Positions 4,499-5,178 of a stretch of 5,178 nucleotides of DNA are shown piece by piece. Source of the DNA: Propionibacteriaceae bacterium (GTDB lineage Bacteria; Actinomycetota; Actinomycetes; Propionibacteriales; Propionibacteriaceae). Location: contig JAUNUL010000224.1 in NCBI GenBank assembly GCA_030538175.1, forward strand, positions 1 through 5,178. Direction: 5' to 3'. Position 1 is the stretch's first letter; the number at the start of each line of letters is the position of its first letter. The translations under genes were made by a program, and so were the position numbers. Under the pieces are notes generated by a model. The model searched no databases. It saw only the letters and a program-made list of their open reading frames with translations, and was not told the origin of the DNA.

Positions 4499-5178
4499 TC
4501 TGGTCGAGCTCGGCGTACGGCACGTGGTGCTCAGCCCCGGCTCCCGGTCCGCGCCGCTGGCGTTCGCGTGGGAAACCCTGGCTAGGCAGGGAAAGATTGA
4601 GCTCCATGTGCGGGTGGATGAGCGCGGTGCGGCGTACCTCGCCCTCGGCCTCGCCAAGGCAACCGGCACCATTGTGCCGATCGTGACCACCTCGGGCACC
4701 GCGGTCGGCAACCTCCTGCCAGCGGTGATGGAGGCCGCGCACAGCGGCGTGCCGATCATGGTCCTGTCGACCGACCGGCCGGTGTCAGTGCTGCACACCG
4801 GCGCCAACCAGGTCACCCACCAGGCGGGGGTGTTCGACCGGTTCGTGCGGGCGTCCGCCCAGCTGTCCGGGGCCGAGGGCAACACCGCTGCCTGGGTCTA
4901 TCAGGTCGGTCGGCTCGCGGCCGCGGCGCTGGGTACGCGCAGCGCCGATCCAGGTCCGGTGCACCTCAACAAGGCCTTTGCAGAGCCGTTGGTGCCGTCC
5001 GATGACGTGTGGCCGGAGGTACGCCCCACCCACGTCGCCCCACGCGCTGGCGTGGGTGGTGGCGTGGACGGCGCTGGTGTGGATGCTGGATGGGGCTCTG
5101 ACCCCACCGGGAATCCACGCGACGCAGAGGTGAGGAGTCAGGCCGGCGGCGATGGTCCTGTGGAAAGCAGCTGGGGTC
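4461..5178 (+). CDS. menD: SEPHCHC synthase (MenD), N-terminal part, cut by window end
   Basis: MenD is the thiamine-diphosphate enzyme that adds the succinyl-semialdehyde unit from 2-oxoglutarate to isochorismate, the first committed menaquinone step. The 239 visible codons cover the PYR domain and the start of the next linker. Motifs are VLSPGSRSAPLAFAW at 23-37, VDERGAAYLALGLAK at 52-66 with E54 matching the ThDP-activating glutamate (E55 of E. coli MenD), TTSGTAVGNLLPAVMEAA at 76-93, STDRP at 103-107, TGANQVTHQAGVF at 113-125, and GPVHLNKAFAEPLVP at 165-179. The ThDP-binding PP domain should lie beyond the window. GTG at 4461 is chosen because the PYR motifs begin at the usual distance from it and GGGG lies 7 bases upstream. 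The upstream ATG at 4399 is out of frame. From residue 194 onward the protein turns Gly-rich and repetitive and codon use relaxes, in the variable region between domains. No frameshift is visible up to the end. Confidence 0.93.
   Translation, partial: MSATQCARSVALALVELGVRHVVLSPGSRSAPLAFAWETLARQGKIELHVRVDERGAAYLALGLAKATGTIVPIVTTSGTAVGNLLPAVMEAAHSGVPIMVLSTDRPVSVLHTGANQVTHQAGVFDRFVRASAQLSGAEGNTAAWVYQVGRLAAAALGTRSADPGPVHLNKAFAEPLVPSDDVWPEVRPTHVAPRAGVGGGVDGAGVDAGWGSDPTGNPRDAEVRSQAGGDGPVESSWG
5026..5059 (+). repeat. Two competing inverted repeats inside menD
   Basis: CCACCCAC at 5026-5033 pairs perfectly with GTGGGTGG at 5052-5059 across an 18-base loop. Alternatively CCCACGC at 5039-5045 pairs with GCGTGGG at 5050-5056 across the 4-base loop GCTG. 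The two stems share bases 5052-5056, so they exclude each other. No T-run follows, so this is not an intrinsic terminator. It lies in the stretch coding for the domain linker. Confidence 0.5.
5046..5096 (+). repeat. Degenerate 12-base tandem repeat in the menD linker
   Basis: Three in-frame units read GCTGGCGTGGGT (5046-5057), GGTGGCGTGGAC (5058-5069) and GCTGGTGTGGAT (5073-5084). One extra GGC codon sits before the third unit, and a weaker fourth unit follows at 5085-5096. They encode the quartets AGVG, GGVD and AGVD, then AGWG. Short in-frame repeats of this kind can arise by slippage and should be tolerated in a flexible linker. Confidence 0.5.

Noticed and set aside
4454..4885. 143-codon minus-strand open frame opposite menD
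   Set aside because: It is antisense to conserved MenD PYR motifs and has no recognisable family or convincing start.
5091..5106. TGGGG / CCCCA stem (5 bp, 6-base loop) as a terminator
   Set aside because: The stem is short, has no T-run, and lies within the open menD frame, so it is more likely chance in G/C-rich sequence.
1..5178. tRNA or rRNA genes, CRISPR array, insertion sequence or attachment site
   Set aside because: No cloverleaf, regularly spaced repeats, transposase-like frame or terminal inverted repeats were seen on either strand.

Overview
The window comes from a high-G+C bacterium, most likely an actinomycete (Actinomycetota). This rests on strong G/C preference at third codon positions, GTG starts on several genes, 4-base stop/start overlaps, and Men proteins that resemble those of mycobacteria and their relatives. 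I cannot resolve the lineage below class. Nothing suggests a phage, plasmid, transposon or CRISPR locus.

Layout: (1) 62-1279, plus strand, a complete RtcB-type RNA ligase with every active-site motif in place. (2) 1280-1352, a 73-base gap between convergent genes. (3) 2252-1353 and 3442-2249, minus strand, menA and menE, transcribed menE then menA and joined by a 4-base GTGA overlap. (4) 3443-3466, a 24-base gap between the divergent menE and menC. (5) 3467-4402, plus strand, menC. (6) 4399-4464, a 21-codon mini-ORF coupled at both ends. (7) 4461 to the window end, plus strand, the first 239 codons of menD.

Four genes belong to the classical (o-succinylbenzoate) menaquinone pathway. MenD makes SEPHCHC from isochorismate and 2-oxoglutarate, MenC dehydrates SHCHC to o-succinylbenzoate, MenE activates that to OSB-CoA, and MenA prenylates 1,4-dihydroxy-2-naphthoate at the membrane. 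MenF, MenH, MenB, the DHNA-CoA thioesterase and the final methyltransferase are not visible here. The arrangement, with menA and menE on one strand and menC and menD diverging, looks like a compact version of the M. tuberculosis men region. RtcB has no evident link to this pathway.

I found no new biological system. Two local structures deserve attention. First, the menE-menC gap holds two -10-like hexamers on opposite strands that overlap by two bases. Each lies exactly 7 bases from its start codon, in perfect positional symmetry, as expected of a bidirectional promoter giving leaderless transcripts. Second, the menC/menD junction has been duplicated in tandem at 62-base spacing. This produced a chimeric mini-ORF that begins like menD, ends like menC, and keeps a 4-base overlap on each side. 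A third, weaker point is a Gly-rich, repeat-bearing linker with relaxed codon use in menD.
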